A stretch of 64,000 nt of DNA from Aliivibrio wodanis (GCA_000953695.1 LN554846.1:2674151-2738150), one strand, 5' to 3'; shown: positions 1 to 10,774, counted from the stretch's first letter. Program-made: numbers and translations. Notes: generated from the letters alone by a model not told the origin.

Positions 1-172
1 TTTTGATTTAACTTAATTACAGCCTGAGCTGTTTTGTTTTACTTTTTAAAAAGTAAAAATAAATTAAGCTAAATCAGTCAGCTTTCCAAATTGTTAAAGA
101 GCGATTTCACGCTAATGCGTGTAACCATTTTTAAAGACTCTTAAAGGCATCGCCTAAAAGAACGTTTAAAGA
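1..172 (-). other. rRNA internal transcribed spacer, 23S-proximal part
   Basis: This is the spacer between tRNA-Glu and the 23S gene, which lies beyond the left edge. No second tRNA is visible. A boxA-like antitermination signal sits at 91-102 on the minus strand. The rest is AT-rich and I see no other gene in it. Confidence 0.8.
91..102 (-). promoter_or_regulatory. boxA antitermination element in the spacer (pre-23S)
   Basis: On the minus strand this reads GCTCTTTAACAA, the rrn boxA core that binds NusB-NusE in the antitermination complex. It lies in the expected place between the spacer tRNA and 23S. The same core occurs upstream of 16S at 2076-2089. Confidence 0.8.
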
Positions 173-248
173 TGGTATCCCGTAGGGGAGTCGAACCCCT
201 GTTACCGCCGTGAAAGGGCGGTGTCCTAGGCCTCTAGACGAACGGGAC
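173..248 (-). tRNA. tRNA-Glu (anticodon TTC), spacer tRNA of the rRNA operon
   Basis: A 76-nt cloverleaf read on the minus strand. The acceptor strand GTCCCGT pairs with ACGGGAT, with one G-U at the end. The anticodon loop CCTTTCACG gives anticodon TTC, the T loop contains GGTTCGACTCC, and the CCA end is encoded. Its position between 16S and 23S is usual for gamma-proteobacterial rrn operons, where Glu or Ile-Ala tRNAs occupy the spacer. The discriminator and acceptor differ slightly from E. coli tRNA-Glu2, but all stems close. Confidence 0.97.
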
Positions 249-314
249 ACTAAGATACTCTAAATTAAAACCTTATTAATCTGTGTGAACACTCATAAAT
301 CGTAATCTATCGTT

Positions 315-1872
<1,558 letters not shown>

Positions 1873-2075
1873 TTAAAGTTTTTTGGTAGTTGTGTCTTGT
1901 TAGTTAAAAGAGGGCAGAAACAAAACCGGCTCAATGATTAATTCTGATTGTTACATAAAAGTAATTTTGTGTAGCCACTCAGTTCATTGATTATTTTGTT
2001 TGAATTCACTTCGAAAAGTAAAAGCAAACTAGTGATTATCAACTCACAAGTGCCCACACAGATTGATTTGGTTAA

Positions 2076-2089
2076 ATTGTTAAAGAGCT
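2076..2089 (-). promoter_or_regulatory. boxA antitermination element in the 16S leader
   Basis: On the minus strand this reads AGCTCTTTAACAAT, matching the boxA consensus TGCTCTTTAACA. It lies about 200 nt upstream of mature 16S, within the transcribed leader, which is the expected position for Nus-factor loading. Confidence 0.85.
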
Positions 2090-2251
2090 TTTCTTCTACT
2101 TTTAAAGCGCTTAAGCCTTTCAGTGAAGAGGACGGTTATTTTACCCAATTAAACTTAAGTGTCAAACACTTTTTTTTAATTTGATTTCTAACCGATATTT
2201 CAACCAACCCTTTGCTGCTCTACGTTGAGCGCTCCGTGTCAGTGAGGACGC

Positions 2252-2279
2252 ATTATAGGGACGCAGCTAATATTAGCAA
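2252..2279 (-). promoter_or_regulatory. rRNA operon sigma-70 promoter (P1-like)
   Basis: On the minus strand TTGCTA (2274-2279) and TATAAT (2252-2257) are separated by 16 bp. A GC-rich discriminator (GCGTCC) follows the -10 element. An A/T-rich stretch resembling an UP element lies upstream at about 2280-2310. A short spacer and GC-rich discriminator are typical of stringently controlled rrn P1 promoters. Confidence 0.8.
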
Positions 2280-2406
2280 GTATTAAATGCTTATTTTTCT
2301 ATATTTACTTGCTGCTTGCTTGGTATTTATACAATAATAAACTTATATTTTTTTACCCTTAGCTACAATACAGGTTATCAACACAGTTACCCACAAATCC
2401 AAGTAT

Positions 2407-5400
2407 TTAGTCAAATTCAAATTGATAAATAATATCGACAGCACTCTCTAAGCTTGATATCACCTCTATATAGAAATTACTCATCATTCGATATCTTAAA
2501 GTAAACTCACCCACAGAGTTAAATATACCAACACCATATTTAACTTGTAGCCCAGGTGCAATATAACCACTTATTGTAACTTGTGATTCCTTACCTGAAC
2601 CAGCAGTATCAAGCTGAAGATCTTGAACACCAAACGCTTGCCCTATTTCTCCAACAATTTTACCGCTTTTAGCAATGCTTAAACCAATTAAAGTTGTTGT
2701 CATAGCATTACCGCCAGATTCAGCATCAATATCCTGCCCTCTCAATAAATAAGACAATGCATTAGCTTGTGGCATACTTGGTGAAGAAAATATTTCAACG
2801 GTTGGTGTATCTGCAGAGCCATTAACTCGTATTCCTGCAATAACATCGTCACGAGTATTTTCTGGATTTCGAATAGCCTCTATTGCTACATAAGGTTGAT
2901 CAGCAGGACCATTAAATAAAATCTTACCTTTTTGTATTTGTAAGTCTTGGCCGAAAGAACGATAGGTTCCCTCCTTTATATTGACTTCACCATTAATGAA
3001 AGGAGCTTTATCCTTTTGCGTGATATTTAGCTTACCAATTAACCCTCCCTCTAAACCAAAAGCAGATAACAACACGTCATCACCAATGCTAATAATAATA
3101 TCCGTCTCAACTCTCATTGGTAATGGTGTCGTTGTATCTATAGGCTTTAAATTATCAGTCAGAAGTACTTCATCAGAAGATACACCAATGGCACTTTCTG
3201 GAAGGTTTTTAACTACTATCCTTCCCCATGGAATACCTATAGAACCACTAATTTTAGCAAGAGTTGGAATTATTCTGATTTGTAAGTCGGGCTTTACTTT
3301 CAGTTTCACCATTGGTGGAACATTAACTGGTAACTCTTGCCCCGATACATCTAGACCGACCTTCCAATTATCTAAGTTAGACCATTCTCCTGTACCATCT
3401 ATATTAAGCTCACCATCAGGAGTTGTAATCAATGACGTTAGTACTGCGTCATAACCTGAGAATTGAATATTTATATTACCTTGGTTAATATCAACCGGAG
3501 ATACATCTCCTTTCATCTTTATATTATCTATAGTAATTGCCCCTAACATTTTAGGGTGCTCAATTGGGCCAGATATATTAATACGTGATTTGATTAACGC
3601 ATCTAGTTCACTGTATTCACCCAATAATGGTTTAAGCATAGATAAAGACAATTGCTCTATCTCAGAGAACCCCGTTAAGGTCTTCTTACCTGTAAGTTGG
3701 TCAATATTCATTTCTCCCTTTAATTGACCATTATTGGTTAGCATTACAGCCCAATTAGAGGTTAATTGATCATTCTTCATCTCTGCATTTACAGTTATCT
3801 CATCCCAACCTACAGTGATGGTATCTTCCATTATCTGTTCTATTTTACCTTTTGGTAAGATAATAGAGGCTTTCACATGAGGCGATGAGTTTTCAAACCA
3901 GTCAGCAAAGACATCCACATTAATCTCACCGTATATTTGGGTTTCCTCAGGTAAAAAAGCTGCTAATTTCTGAAACTGGAACTGCTTAATACTTAAATCA
4001 ACAGCTCCTTCTTTACCTGCTGTTAAGTCCTTATTAAGACAAACTGATGCTCCATCTTCTTGACTCCAACAATGCGCTTGAATAAATGCTTGTTGTGTTT
4101 GAATATTATAAGATAGCTCTGCTTGTTTATTTAACTTCCAAGGCCCTATGTCTGTAATAACATCGGCTTCACTAAGCTCTCCAATCCAACTTGTTGTTCG
4201 ATCTAATGCACCTTTGAATACAAGATGAGAGTCAATAGTGTCTGTATCCAAGTCTATATGTAATTGGTGCTCTTTTTCTTCACCATAAAATTTGACTAAC
4301 AGTTTATGTAATACTTGCTTTTGATATTCTCCATTTAACAATTCAATCTTTAAATTGGCATCAATCTCAGGAATTGGACTTACATAACCTTTAATTGAAG
4401 CTTTCTCTAATTTAACTTCTTTTTGCCATTCAAGTCCTAGAGCATCCAGATTAAGATTAATTGTTGGTTCAGCAAACTTACCCTCTAACTCTACTCTTCC
4501 CGTTAGCTTTCCATACAAATTAGGAACAGAGTCAGACAACTCAGGGAAGTTAACATCTATATTGAGATCCCACTCTTTATCTAAGGCCCCAGATACTGCA
4601 ATACCATTATTACCATGTTGCAGTGCTAGTTGAGGTATATTTAAACTAACCATTCCTGAGCCATTTACATCTTGAGCTTTTAACGCACCTTTTATATCCA
4701 ATGGGTATTCTCTGAATATGCCATTAATATCAACCTTAGGAAGCTCAACAATCCAGCCTCCCTGTTGAGTTAAATACCCCGTAGTTGATAATTCACCACT
4801 AACATTACCTTCAGCCTCACTCCATTGAAGTCCTGGCTGGATATTTTGTAGTCGTATATCTGCTTTCCAATCAACCAATGATGTCCAACTAGCTCCAGCG
4901 GTACCAGAAACAGTTCCTCCTAAGGTGTTTACTAGCAGTTTAGATAGCTCTATCTCTTCTAAACTACCTTTTCCTTTTAAGTCAATTTTTGTTGTTGGGA
5001 TATCTACGCCTTCAACATTAGCTTTAGTTGAAAAGTGGTATCGATTTAAATCACCTTTCACATTCAATAATATAAGCTGAGTCGTTACCTCTTTTTTTCC
5101 TTGCAACGGCCAATAAAGTTTTCCTTTCGAAAGTTTAATATCAAAAGGAAGCTCTTTTTTTAATGGTTGAACATGAGCCTTTATATAAGCATTTAGACCA
5201 CCACTCAATTGTAATGAGGCTTTTAAGTCTGCCACACTACCTGTAGCATTTAATTTTAAATTATGACCTTTTAATTCAGTTTTCTTTACCTTAAATAAAG
5301 CATCAATAAATAACGGATAATCATCGGTGAGTGTTATTTTTGTATCTAGATTGATATTCGCTTCAGGGATGTCTAAATAAAAATCAGTTACTCCAACGTC

Positions 5401-6201
5401 ATACTCTTTTGCTGTTGCTGTAAAGTTCAACTGATTAATAATTACAGGGGTTTCTTGCTTTAACGTAAAATCACTCAGCGAAAATTTTTCAACGGAGATA
5501 TTCAGAGGTATATAAATAGATGGAAGTTCAATTACAGAGGATGTTTGATTTGCATGAGGCTCTACCTTTTTTCCTTCTTTCTCAGATTGTGCTAATTCAA
5601 CGGTGATCGTTTCCCATGATAATGGTGTCAGTGTCAAATCACTTTGATAAAGTCGAAGACCAGTGTTAAACGATTTCCAACATACCTTATTCCCCAATAT
5701 ATTAATATCAAGATCATTAATATTGATACTGTCGATATTTATTGGAATAGGGATTGAAAGGAGTTTTTGTTCAACTGGTGCTTCTTTGGGGTTTTCTGTA
5801 CTTTTGGGGATCTTAGGGAGGTCGAGTCTTAATCCATTAATAGTAATGTCATTAATGCATAATGATGGTTCTAATAAACATTTAGCAGTAAAAGAAAAAT
5901 GCAATTTATTAGCATCTATTTTTAACAACTCATCATTTCTATAGTGGATACCAGATAAGGTAAATGCAGGAATTAAGCTGCCTTCTGCATTTTCAATCTG
6001 TAGTGCTGGGATGGCTTTTTCAACTCCCCACAAGGCTAATTTCAACCCTGAATTGGTAAAGACTAACGCTCCAATAAACAGCATAATCACGAGAATTGTT
6101 ATTGGTAGGAAGAAAGCTAAACACAAACAGTGACGGCTAAATTTACTCTTCTTTACTTGTTGTATTTCTTGCAAAGCAATTTCTTTTTCTATGGAACTCA
6201 T
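2407..6201 (-). CDS. tamB: TamB, translocation and assembly module inner-membrane subunit
   Basis: A 1264-residue AsmA-like protein close to the length of E. coli TamB (about 1259). One N-terminal membrane anchor lies at about residues 24-47. A very long repetitive beta-rich periplasmic region follows, and then the conserved TamB C-terminal domain (about 920-1264) ending in an aromatic-rich strand (IIYQFEFD). TamB is known to span the periplasm, work with TamA in autotransporter insertion and, with AsmA-family paralogs, help phospholipid transport to the outer membrane. It overlaps the end of tamA by four bases, indicating translational coupling. No frameshift is visible. Confidence 0.95.
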   Translation of the reverse strand: MSSIEKEIALQEIQQVKKSKFSRHCLCLAFFLPITILVIMLFIGALVFTNSGLKLALWGVEKAIPALQIENAEGSLIPAFTLSGIHYRNDELLKIDANKLHFSFTAKCLLEPSLCINDITINGLRLDLPKIPKSTENPKEAPVEQKLLSIPIPINIDSININDLDINILGNKVCWKSFNTGLRLYQSDLTLTPLSWETITVELAQSEKEGKKVEPHANQTSSVIELPSIYIPLNISVEKFSLSDFTLKQETPVIINQLNFTATAKEYDVGVTDFYLDIPEANINLDTKITLTDDYPLFIDALFKVKKTELKGHNLKLNATGSVADLKASLQLSGGLNAYIKAHVQPLKKELPFDIKLSKGKLYWPLQGKKEVTTQLILLNVKGDLNRYHFSTKANVEGVDIPTTKIDLKGKGSLEEIELSKLLVNTLGGTVSGTAGASWTSLVDWKADIRLQNIQPGLQWSEAEGNVSGELSTTGYLTQQGGWIVELPKVDINGIFREYPLDIKGALKAQDVNGSGMVSLNIPQLALQHGNNGIAVSGALDKEWDLNIDVNFPELSDSVPNLYGKLTGRVELEGKFAEPTINLNLDALGLEWQKEVKLEKASIKGYVSPIPEIDANLKIELLNGEYQKQVLHKLLVKFYGEEKEHQLHIDLDTDTIDSHLVFKGALDRTTSWIGELSEADVITDIGPWKLNKQAELSYNIQTQQAFIQAHCWSQEDGASVCLNKDLTAGKEGAVDLSIKQFQFQKLAAFLPEETQIYGEINVDVFADWFENSSPHVKASIILPKGKIEQIMEDTITVGWDEITVNAEMKNDQLTSNWAVMLTNNGQLKGEMNIDQLTGKKTLTGFSEIEQLSLSMLKPLLGEYSELDALIKSRINISGPIEHPKMLGAITIDNIKMKGDVSPVDINQGNINIQFSGYDAVLTSLITTPDGELNIDGTGEWSNLDNWKVGLDVSGQELPVNVPPMVKLKVKPDLQIRIIPTLAKISGSIGIPWGRIVVKNLPESAIGVSSDEVLLTDNLKPIDTTTPLPMRVETDIIISIGDDVLLSAFGLEGGLIGKLNITQKDKAPFINGEVNIKEGTYRSFGQDLQIQKGKILFNGPADQPYVAIEAIRNPENTRDDVIAGIRVNGSADTPTVEIFSSPSMPQANALSYLLRGQDIDAESGGNAMTTTLIGLSIAKSGKIVGEIGQAFGVQDLQLDTAGSGKESQVTISGYIAPGLQVKYGVGIFNSVGEFTLRYRMMSNFYIEVISSLESAVDIIYQFEFD

Positions 6202-7919
6202 ACTTCTGGACCCAATGTAAAATGGACTTTAAATTCGTCACCAGGATTCGCATCAAAGCCCCAAGCAAAATCAAGACGTACAGGCCCTACAGGTGAAGCC
6301 CATCGAACACCAATACCTGCTCCTCTTTTCCAATCAGGTGTAGAAATCCAAGAATCACCATAGTCAACAAAAGTCGCAATCCACCAATTACCCACAACTC
6401 TGTATTGATACTCTAAACTTGCAGTTGCCATGTATTGACCACCAGTCAAGAAACCACTTTCATCTTTAGGTGATATTTCTTCATAACCATAGCCACGAAT
6501 ACTGTTATCTCCCCCAGCAAAAAATCGTATTGAGGGCGGCAACTTATAAAAATTATCGGTGTACATTGCTCCCATATCACTTCGAGCAACACCTCGATGA
6601 TTTTGTCCAAGACTCCGAACTATCGCTCCTTGTGCCTGTACCCTTAGTAATCTTGCATCAGAAGATAAGCTTTGATCTGTCGCTTCAATCGTAAAAGACT
6701 TTTTATCTCCCCACATAGGCATAGTGCCACCACGAGAACGGCTTTTGGCAAATGAAACACCAGGTAATACTAAAAAGGCAGTTCCATCTTGAATACCTTG
6801 AGTAAACTCTTCATAAAGAAAACGCGTATAAATTGTTCTATGCCAACCTGAGTCAAAAATCCAATGCCTTTCAAAGGCTAAATTAGACTCTAAACTATCA
6901 GTATTTCGGTTATCGATATTCTTTAAACCATACTTAACAATGTAATAATCGTTTAACACTTGCTTTAATGGAATTTTATAAGAGACTGTTGCTTCTTGTT
7001 CTGGTTTAGACACTTGCAGTGCAGTATCTAAACTATGGCCAGCATCGTTAAGCCACGGTTTTTTCCAGCGAACTTTACCTCGAACACCAACATCTGTTGC
7101 ATAACCAAGACTTGTTTCTAATTGATTTCTTACTTGTGGAGAGAGGTGAACCGTCATAGGTAATAACTGGGTAGAACCGATAGCATCAAGATCTGGTTCA
7201 ACATAAACAGAAGAAAACCACTCAGTATTCGATAAGGATTGATTTAAAAGCCCGACTTGACTTGCTAAATAAGGATCGCCTTTTTTAAAAGGAATGATAG
7301 CTCGAACTCTGACTTCTTCAATTTGGCTACCATTGATAGATGTAACTCCAAAATGATAACGATTACCGCTATTATAATGTAAACGTATCATTGCTTGACG
7401 CCTACCAGGGGCTACCTCTAAACGACTAGTGACAAACTCCCCATCGAAGTACCCTTTTCTCAAAGCTAAATTTTGCAAGGTCGCTTTTAAACTGGCGTAT
7501 TTTCCATGGTCAATAACTTCACCTAGATTTAAACCTGATTTTTCAATCGCTGCTATAAAGTCAATATCTTTTTTAGCATCCCCTGTAACCACGATATCAC
7601 TGAGATAAATATAAACAGGCTTACCCGGTTTTACTGTCATAATCAGTTCATTGTCATCAGCTTCTCCATCAATAGAAAAAGTGACGACTGGTTCGTAATA
7701 ACCAAGGGCTTTTAAGGCATTAATAACATTTTCTTCAAGGCGAGATTGAAAGCGAAGAGAAGTCGAATAATCCTCTTCTGGAATGTTTGAGGTATAGGCT
7801 TCTACATTGCTCAATAAAGGTCCATCTAAACCCTCAATACTCAATTCCGTCTCAGCTAGCACATAAGGTGAAGCAATAAACAAACAAGAGGTAATAAAAA
7901 GGGATAACTTCTTTGTCAT
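6198..7919 (-). CDS. tamA: TamA, outer-membrane BamA-family assembly protein
   Basis: A 573-residue Omp85 protein, near the E. coli length of 577. A signal peptide (residues 1 to about 22, cleavage after VLA) precedes three POTRA-like domains (about 23-260) and a C-terminal beta-barrel. The barrel contains the SIRGYGYE segment, which corresponds to the conserved (V/I)RG(F/Y) lid-lock motif of loop 6. TamA pairs with TamB to insert some outer-membrane proteins. The gene is first in a tamAB operon and diverges from msrA, as in many gamma-proteobacteria. Confidence 0.95.
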   Translation of the reverse strand: MTKKLSLFITSCLFIASPYVLAETELSIEGLDGPLLSNVEAYTSNIPEEDYSTSLRFQSRLEENVINALKALGYYEPVVTFSIDGEADDNELIMTVKPGKPVYIYLSDIVVTGDAKKDIDFIAAIEKSGLNLGEVIDHGKYASLKATLQNLALRKGYFDGEFVTSRLEVAPGRRQAMIRLHYNSGNRYHFGVTSINGSQIEEVRVRAIIPFKKGDPYLASQVGLLNQSLSNTEWFSSVYVEPDLDAIGSTQLLPMTVHLSPQVRNQLETSLGYATDVGVRGKVRWKKPWLNDAGHSLDTALQVSKPEQEATVSYKIPLKQVLNDYYIVKYGLKNIDNRNTDSLESNLAFERHWIFDSGWHRTIYTRFLYEEFTQGIQDGTAFLVLPGVSFAKSRSRGGTMPMWGDKKSFTIEATDQSLSSDARLLRVQAQGAIVRSLGQNHRGVARSDMGAMYTDNFYKLPPSIRFFAGGDNSIRGYGYEEISPKDESGFLTGGQYMATASLEYQYRVVGNWWIATFVDYGDSWISTPDWKRGAGIGVRWASPVGPVRLDFAWGFDANPGDEFKVHFTLGPEV

Positions 7920-8032
7920 ATTAATAATTATTCTATTGATTCAATCATGCATTTTATGTAATTGTAATTTACTCGGTTTGTAGAGTAGCACAAGAGAAAA
8001 ATCTTCCATATGATTCAGTTGAAGGATGCGAC

Positions 8033-8617
8033 ATGATCATGAATAAAACCAATATAATACCTTTACCTCCACATTTTGTCTCTCAAGTGAATATAGAAAC
8101 CTGCCCTCAAAATCATGAAGTGATTTATTTAGGAATGGGATGTTTTTGGGGAGCTGAGCGCCTTTTCTGGCAGTTATCCGGAGTATACTCCACAGCGGTT
8201 GGCTACAGTGGCGGTACAACAATAGACCCTAAATATAAAGAAGTTTGTACAGGAACGACAGGACACGCTGAAGTCGTAAAAATTGTTTATAATCCTAAGG
8301 TTATATCTTTGGAAGCATTATTACACTCTTTTTGGCAACAGCACGATCCAACTCAAGGCATGCGTCAAGGTAATGATATAGGCACTCAATATAGATCGGT
8401 AATTTATACAAACTCAAATAAACAACAATTGATAGCTCAAAAGACACAACAACAATACCAAGAAGCTTTAAGTAAACAAGGCATCACTCGTTTGATTACC
8501 ACCGACATTGTATCAGCACCACCTTTCTATTTTGCAGAAGAATACCATCAACAATATTTAGCAAAAAAACCTGATGGGTATTGTGGATTAGGAGGAACAG
8601 GGGTCTGTTTCATATAG
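8033..8617 (+). CDS. msrA: Peptide methionine sulfoxide reductase MsrA
   Basis: Reduces methionine-(S)-sulfoxide in proteins and free methionine, with thioredoxin as the usual reductant. The 194-residue protein has the catalytic GCFWG motif at residues 36-40 (Cys37). Two cysteines lie near the C-terminus (Cys184, Cys192), suitable for recycling by disulfide exchange. AAGGAT lies 6-7 nt before this ATG, which favours it over the in-frame ATG six bases later. It diverges from tamAB and converges on ytfK, the same neighbourhood as in E. coli. Confidence 0.96.
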   Translation: MIMNKTNIIPLPPHFVSQVNIETCPQNHEVIYLGMGCFWGAERLFWQLSGVYSTAVGYSGGTTIDPKYKEVCTGTTGHAEVVKIVYNPKVISLEALLHSFWQQHDPTQGMRQGNDIGTQYRSVIYTNSNKQQLIAQKTQQQYQEALSKQGITRLITTDIVSAPPFYFAEEYHQQYLAKKPDGYCGLGGTGVCFI

Positions 8618-8618
8618 C

Positions 8619-8647
8619 AAAGAGGTGCTCGTAATGAGCACCTCTTT
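8619..8647. terminator. Bidirectional terminator between msrA and ytfK
   Basis: A perfect 12-bp stem (AAAGAGGTGCTC / GAGCACCTCTTT) with a 5-nt loop begins directly after the msrA stop codon. A/T at the stem ends lets it serve both convergent genes. Confidence 0.85.
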
Positions 8648-8650
8648 CAT

Positions 8651-8860
8651 TTAAGCTGGCATAATGGATAACTGACGAATATGTTGATTTACTTCACTCA
8701 TCACTGATAGCATTCTTCTATTTTCTTGTTTTGGCATCAGTATTTTTCCACCATCAAACTCAAATGAACCTACACCTTCAATATATAAATTCCCTTTAAA
8801 TAAAGTTTTTACGAAACGTGCCACCTGCAGTGGGCGATAAGCTTTAAAATTTCTAAACAT
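8651..8860 (-). CDS. ytfK: YtfK family protein (DUF1107)
   Basis: A 69-residue protein matching E. coli YtfK (68 residues) along its whole length, with shared blocks such as [18 protein letters not shown] and LSVMSEVN. In E. coli YtfK binds SpoT and shifts it towards (p)ppGpp synthesis during phosphate or fatty-acid starvation; that role is inferred here from similarity. I chose the ATG at 8860 because GAGGTAAG sits just before it and the length then fits the family; a longer frame to 8896 lacks such a site. The promoter is at 8976-9004. Confidence 0.9.
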   Translation of the reverse strand: MFRNFKAYRPLQVARFVKTLFKGNLYIEGVGSFEFDGGKILMPKQENRRMLSVMSEVNQHIRQLSIMPA

Positions 8861-8975
8861 AGCTCTTACCTCAATAATCCATAATAAGGTTTTCATTAGT
8901 AGTCCATCAAAACATCCTGCATATAAACAACAATGTCTTATCTAAAAACGACGCTCTCTGAAACATTTAAGTAAC

Positions 8976-9004
8976 ATTATAGAATACAATATAACATACA
9001 GCAA
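8976..9004 (-). promoter_or_regulatory. Predicted sigma-70 promoter of ytfK
   Basis: On the minus strand TTGCTG (8999-9004) and a perfect TATAAT (8976-8981) are separated by 17 bp. Transcription would start about 110 nt before the ytfK start codon, leaving a sizeable untranslated leader. Confidence 0.6.
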
Positions 9005-9136
9005 GTTGGGTACTTAATTTTCTATTAAGAAAAAGTAAGAAACTTAACTTAATAATGATTCAGCTATAACTGGTCGAATCGCTTTTTCTTGGTCTCTGCA
9101 CTACACTACAAACACTCATTTCCAAGGATAATAAAA

Positions 9137-9688
9137 ATGAAAACAGTAAAACTACTCGCTCTTAGCACACTCCTGTTACCATCACTTTCTTTTGCTCACA
9201 ATATTTCATTAAACCAAAATGTACCTTCAGTATCTGTTGAACAATACGGTGAAATTACTTATGCCAACGATTCTGCTGTATACCAAAATTGGAACAGTGA
9301 AAAATTAAAAGGGAAAGTTCGAGTATTACAGGCCATTGCTGGTCGAAGTGGTGCTAAAGCAATGAACGCTGATCTTATGAGTGCCATTACCCTAGAAAAG
9401 TTCCCTGAATCAAAATATCAAACTACAACAATAATTAATCAAGACGATTCTATTTGGGGAACTGGTGGGTTTGTAAAATCTTCGGCTGAAGAAAGTAAAA
9501 AAGAATTTTCATGGTCATCGATGGTTCTTGATGAAAATGGCAAGGTAGCCACAGCTTGGGGTCTTCAACCTGAAAGCTCTGCTATCATTGTTCAGGATAA
9601 AAAAGGGGATGTACTTTTTGTAAAAGAAGGCAAACTATCTTCTGACGAAATAGAACAAGTTATTAGCTTAATTCAGGCTCAGCTATAA
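9137..9688 (+). CDS. ytfJ: YtfJ family periplasmic protein
   Basis: A 183-residue protein with a clear signal peptide (cleavage after LSFA, residue 20) and a thioredoxin-like YtfJ domain. E. coli YtfJ is an uncharacterised periplasmic protein. No catalytic CxxC is present; the region that would hold one reads AIAGRSGAKAMN. The ATG at 9137 has AAGGAT 7-8 nt upstream and places the signal peptide at the N-terminus, so the longer frame from 9089 is not preferred. It precedes the zinc operon, but its link to zinc is unknown. Confidence 0.85.
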   Translation: MKTVKLLALSTLLLPSLSFAHNISLNQNVPSVSVEQYGEITYANDSAVYQNWNSEKLKGKVRVLQAIAGRSGAKAMNADLMSAITLEKFPESKYQTTTIINQDDSIWGTGGFVKSSAEESKKEFSWSSMVLDENGKVATAWGLQPESSAIIVQDKKGDVLFVKEGKLSSDEIEQVISLIQAQL

Positions 9689-9697
9689 ATAAATGGC

Positions 9698-9727
9698 TTG
9701 CTTATAAATTGTTATATTATTACATTT
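9698..9727 (+). promoter_or_regulatory. Promoter with Zur-box-like operator for the zinc operon
   Basis: The segment 9706-9727 reads AAATTGTTATATTATTACAT plus TT. It closely resembles the gamma-proteobacterial Zur site, whose core is GTTATANTATAAC with flanking AAATG/CATTT. A plausible -35 (TTGCTT, 9698-9703) and -10 (TACATT, 9721-9726) are spaced by 17 bp, so bound Zur would cover the promoter. The first operon gene starts 29 nt downstream. The Zur gene itself lies at 40951. Confidence 0.7.
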
Positions 9728-9755
9728 ACCACTCAAATTTCTTTAGGGTGGTACA

Positions 9756-10046
9756 ATGCAATCGTACTTTTTTACTAAACAGCGTTGGTTAAATTGGAGT
9801 TTAGCAATTACTCTAGCGCTATTTAGTGTCTTGGTTGCTTATCACCAAATTGATTCCAACATACAGCATCATGAACACCACAACTGCCAATTATTTCATT
9901 CTATTGGCTCTGGCCTTGTTATTCATGTCAGCTCCCCCTCTATTATTCCTCAACCTATTATTCATTTTGAATTCTCTGCTGTAGAAAATAGCTCTCCGTT
10001 TTCGATTACCGTTCACTCTCGAGCACCTCCTTTTTCTATCGTCTAA
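9756..10046 (+). CDS. DUF2607 family membrane protein, first gene of the zinc operon
   Basis: A 96-residue protein with one transmembrane or signal-anchor segment (about 13-31). A histidine-rich stretch, HHEHHNC (38-44), follows, and the C-terminal region carries RAPP (89-92). I recognise it as the Vibrio DUF2607 family, which resembles small His/Cys metal-related proteins of the DUF2946/CopL type in layout. AGGGTGG precedes the start. It is the first gene after the Zur-box-like site and 50 bp before zrgA, so a role in zinc acquisition is inferred. In V. cholerae a five-gene Zrg zinc-uptake system is described, and this is probably its equivalent first gene. Confidence 0.75.
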   Translation: MQSYFFTKQRWLNWSLAITLALFSVLVAYHQIDSNIQHHEHHNCQLFHSIGSGLVIHVSSPSIIPQPIIHFEFSAVENSSPFSITVHSRAPPFSIV

Positions 10047-10096
10047 CATTAATAAATTACATCACATTTATAACTCTTAGATAATAGGAAGCACTC

Positions 10097-10768
10097 ATGC
10101 TTATCTGTAATAAAAAAAATGCACTACGACTAATCATCTCTACTACATTATTTTCAGTACCACTAATGACTTATGCCGCTGATCATCATGACAATCATGA
10201 TGGACACGATCATTCTGAACACTCAGAGCATCGCCAACACGACGCACACGTTCATGGTGTAGTTGAAACCAATATAGCTCAAGATGGCGAACATTTACTT
10301 TTTGAAATCACCGCTCCTGGCTCTGATGTTGTAGGATTTGAACACGCTCCTAAAAACAAAGAGCAAGAACAATTATTAGAACAAGCTATTGCTAAACTAA
10401 AAACGCCAAATGAAATTTTCTCTCTACCAGAGTCTGCCAACTGTGAAATTTCGGATATACATGTTTCTCATAATATGAAAAGCGAAGACCACGATGACCA
10501 TGACCATGACCATGACCATGACCATGACCATGACCATGACCATGACCATCATGATGATGATTCTCACCATGAAGAACATCAAGGTGAACATGGTGAATTT
10601 ACTGCTCAATATGAATATCATTGCGAAACAATGTCGGAATTAAATCAAATAGAAACACAGTGGTTTAGTGTATTTTCTCACACGCAAAAAATGACAGTTC
10701 AGTATCTAGGTAACTCAGGACAGAAAGCAGCAACGTTAACCGCTAAAAAAGCAGTTTTAGCTCTATAA
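10097..10768 (+). CDS. zrgA: ZrgA family zinc uptake protein (DUF2796)
   Basis: A 223-residue secreted protein with a signal peptide (cleavage near residue 27). His/Asp-rich segments lie just after the signal (about 28-52) and again at 134-165. Nine consecutive Asp-His pairs (134-151) come from a perfect hexanucleotide repeat. ZrgA is part of the second zinc importer of V. cholerae (ZrgABCDE), and the His-rich tract is suited to capturing Zn2+ in the periplasm. It is followed by an ABC ATPase, a permease and a DUF3299 protein. A terminator-like hairpin directly after the gene may raise its expression over the downstream genes. Confidence 0.88.
   Translation: MLICNKKNALRLIISTTLFSVPLMTYAADHHDNHDGHDHSEHSEHRQHDAHVHGVVETNIAQDGEHLLFEITAPGSDVVGFEHAPKNKEQEQLLEQAIAKLKTPNEIFSLPESANCEISDIHVSHNMKSEDHDDHDHDHDHDHDHDHDHDHHDDDSHHEEHQGEHGEFTAQYEYHCETMSELNQIETQWFSVFSHTQKMTVQYLGNSGQKAATLTAKKAVLAL
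10496..10549 (+). repeat. Hexanucleotide tandem repeat GACCAT x9 inside zrgA
   Basis: Nine perfect in-frame copies of GACCAT encode (Asp-His)9. Because the unit is two codons, gain or loss by slippage changes only the length of the zinc-binding tract and never the frame. Confidence 0.95.
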
Positions 10769-10774
10769 TTTAGG

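Larger units (their letters stand above)
1873..2406 (-). other. rRNA operon leader and promoter region
   Basis: This stretch has no protein gene. It contains the minus-strand rrn promoter (2252-2279) with an AT-rich upstream segment at about 2280-2310. The transcribed leader with boxA follows at 2076-2089. An open frame of 65 codons at 1987-2184 lies inside this leader and has no ribosome-binding site or family resemblance. Confidence 0.8.

Noticed and set aside
1987-2184. 65-codon plus-strand frame upstream of 16S
   Set aside because: It lies in the rrn leader, spans boxA on the other strand and has no Shine-Dalgarno.
8971-9000. A second Zur-like site upstream of ytfK
   Set aside because: Half-site-like words occur, but their spacing and symmetry do not fit a Zur box. 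The segment is better explained as the ytfK promoter.
10424-10621. Minus-strand frame rich in Met-Val repeats
   Set aside because: It is the reverse shadow of the GACCAT repeat in zrgA.
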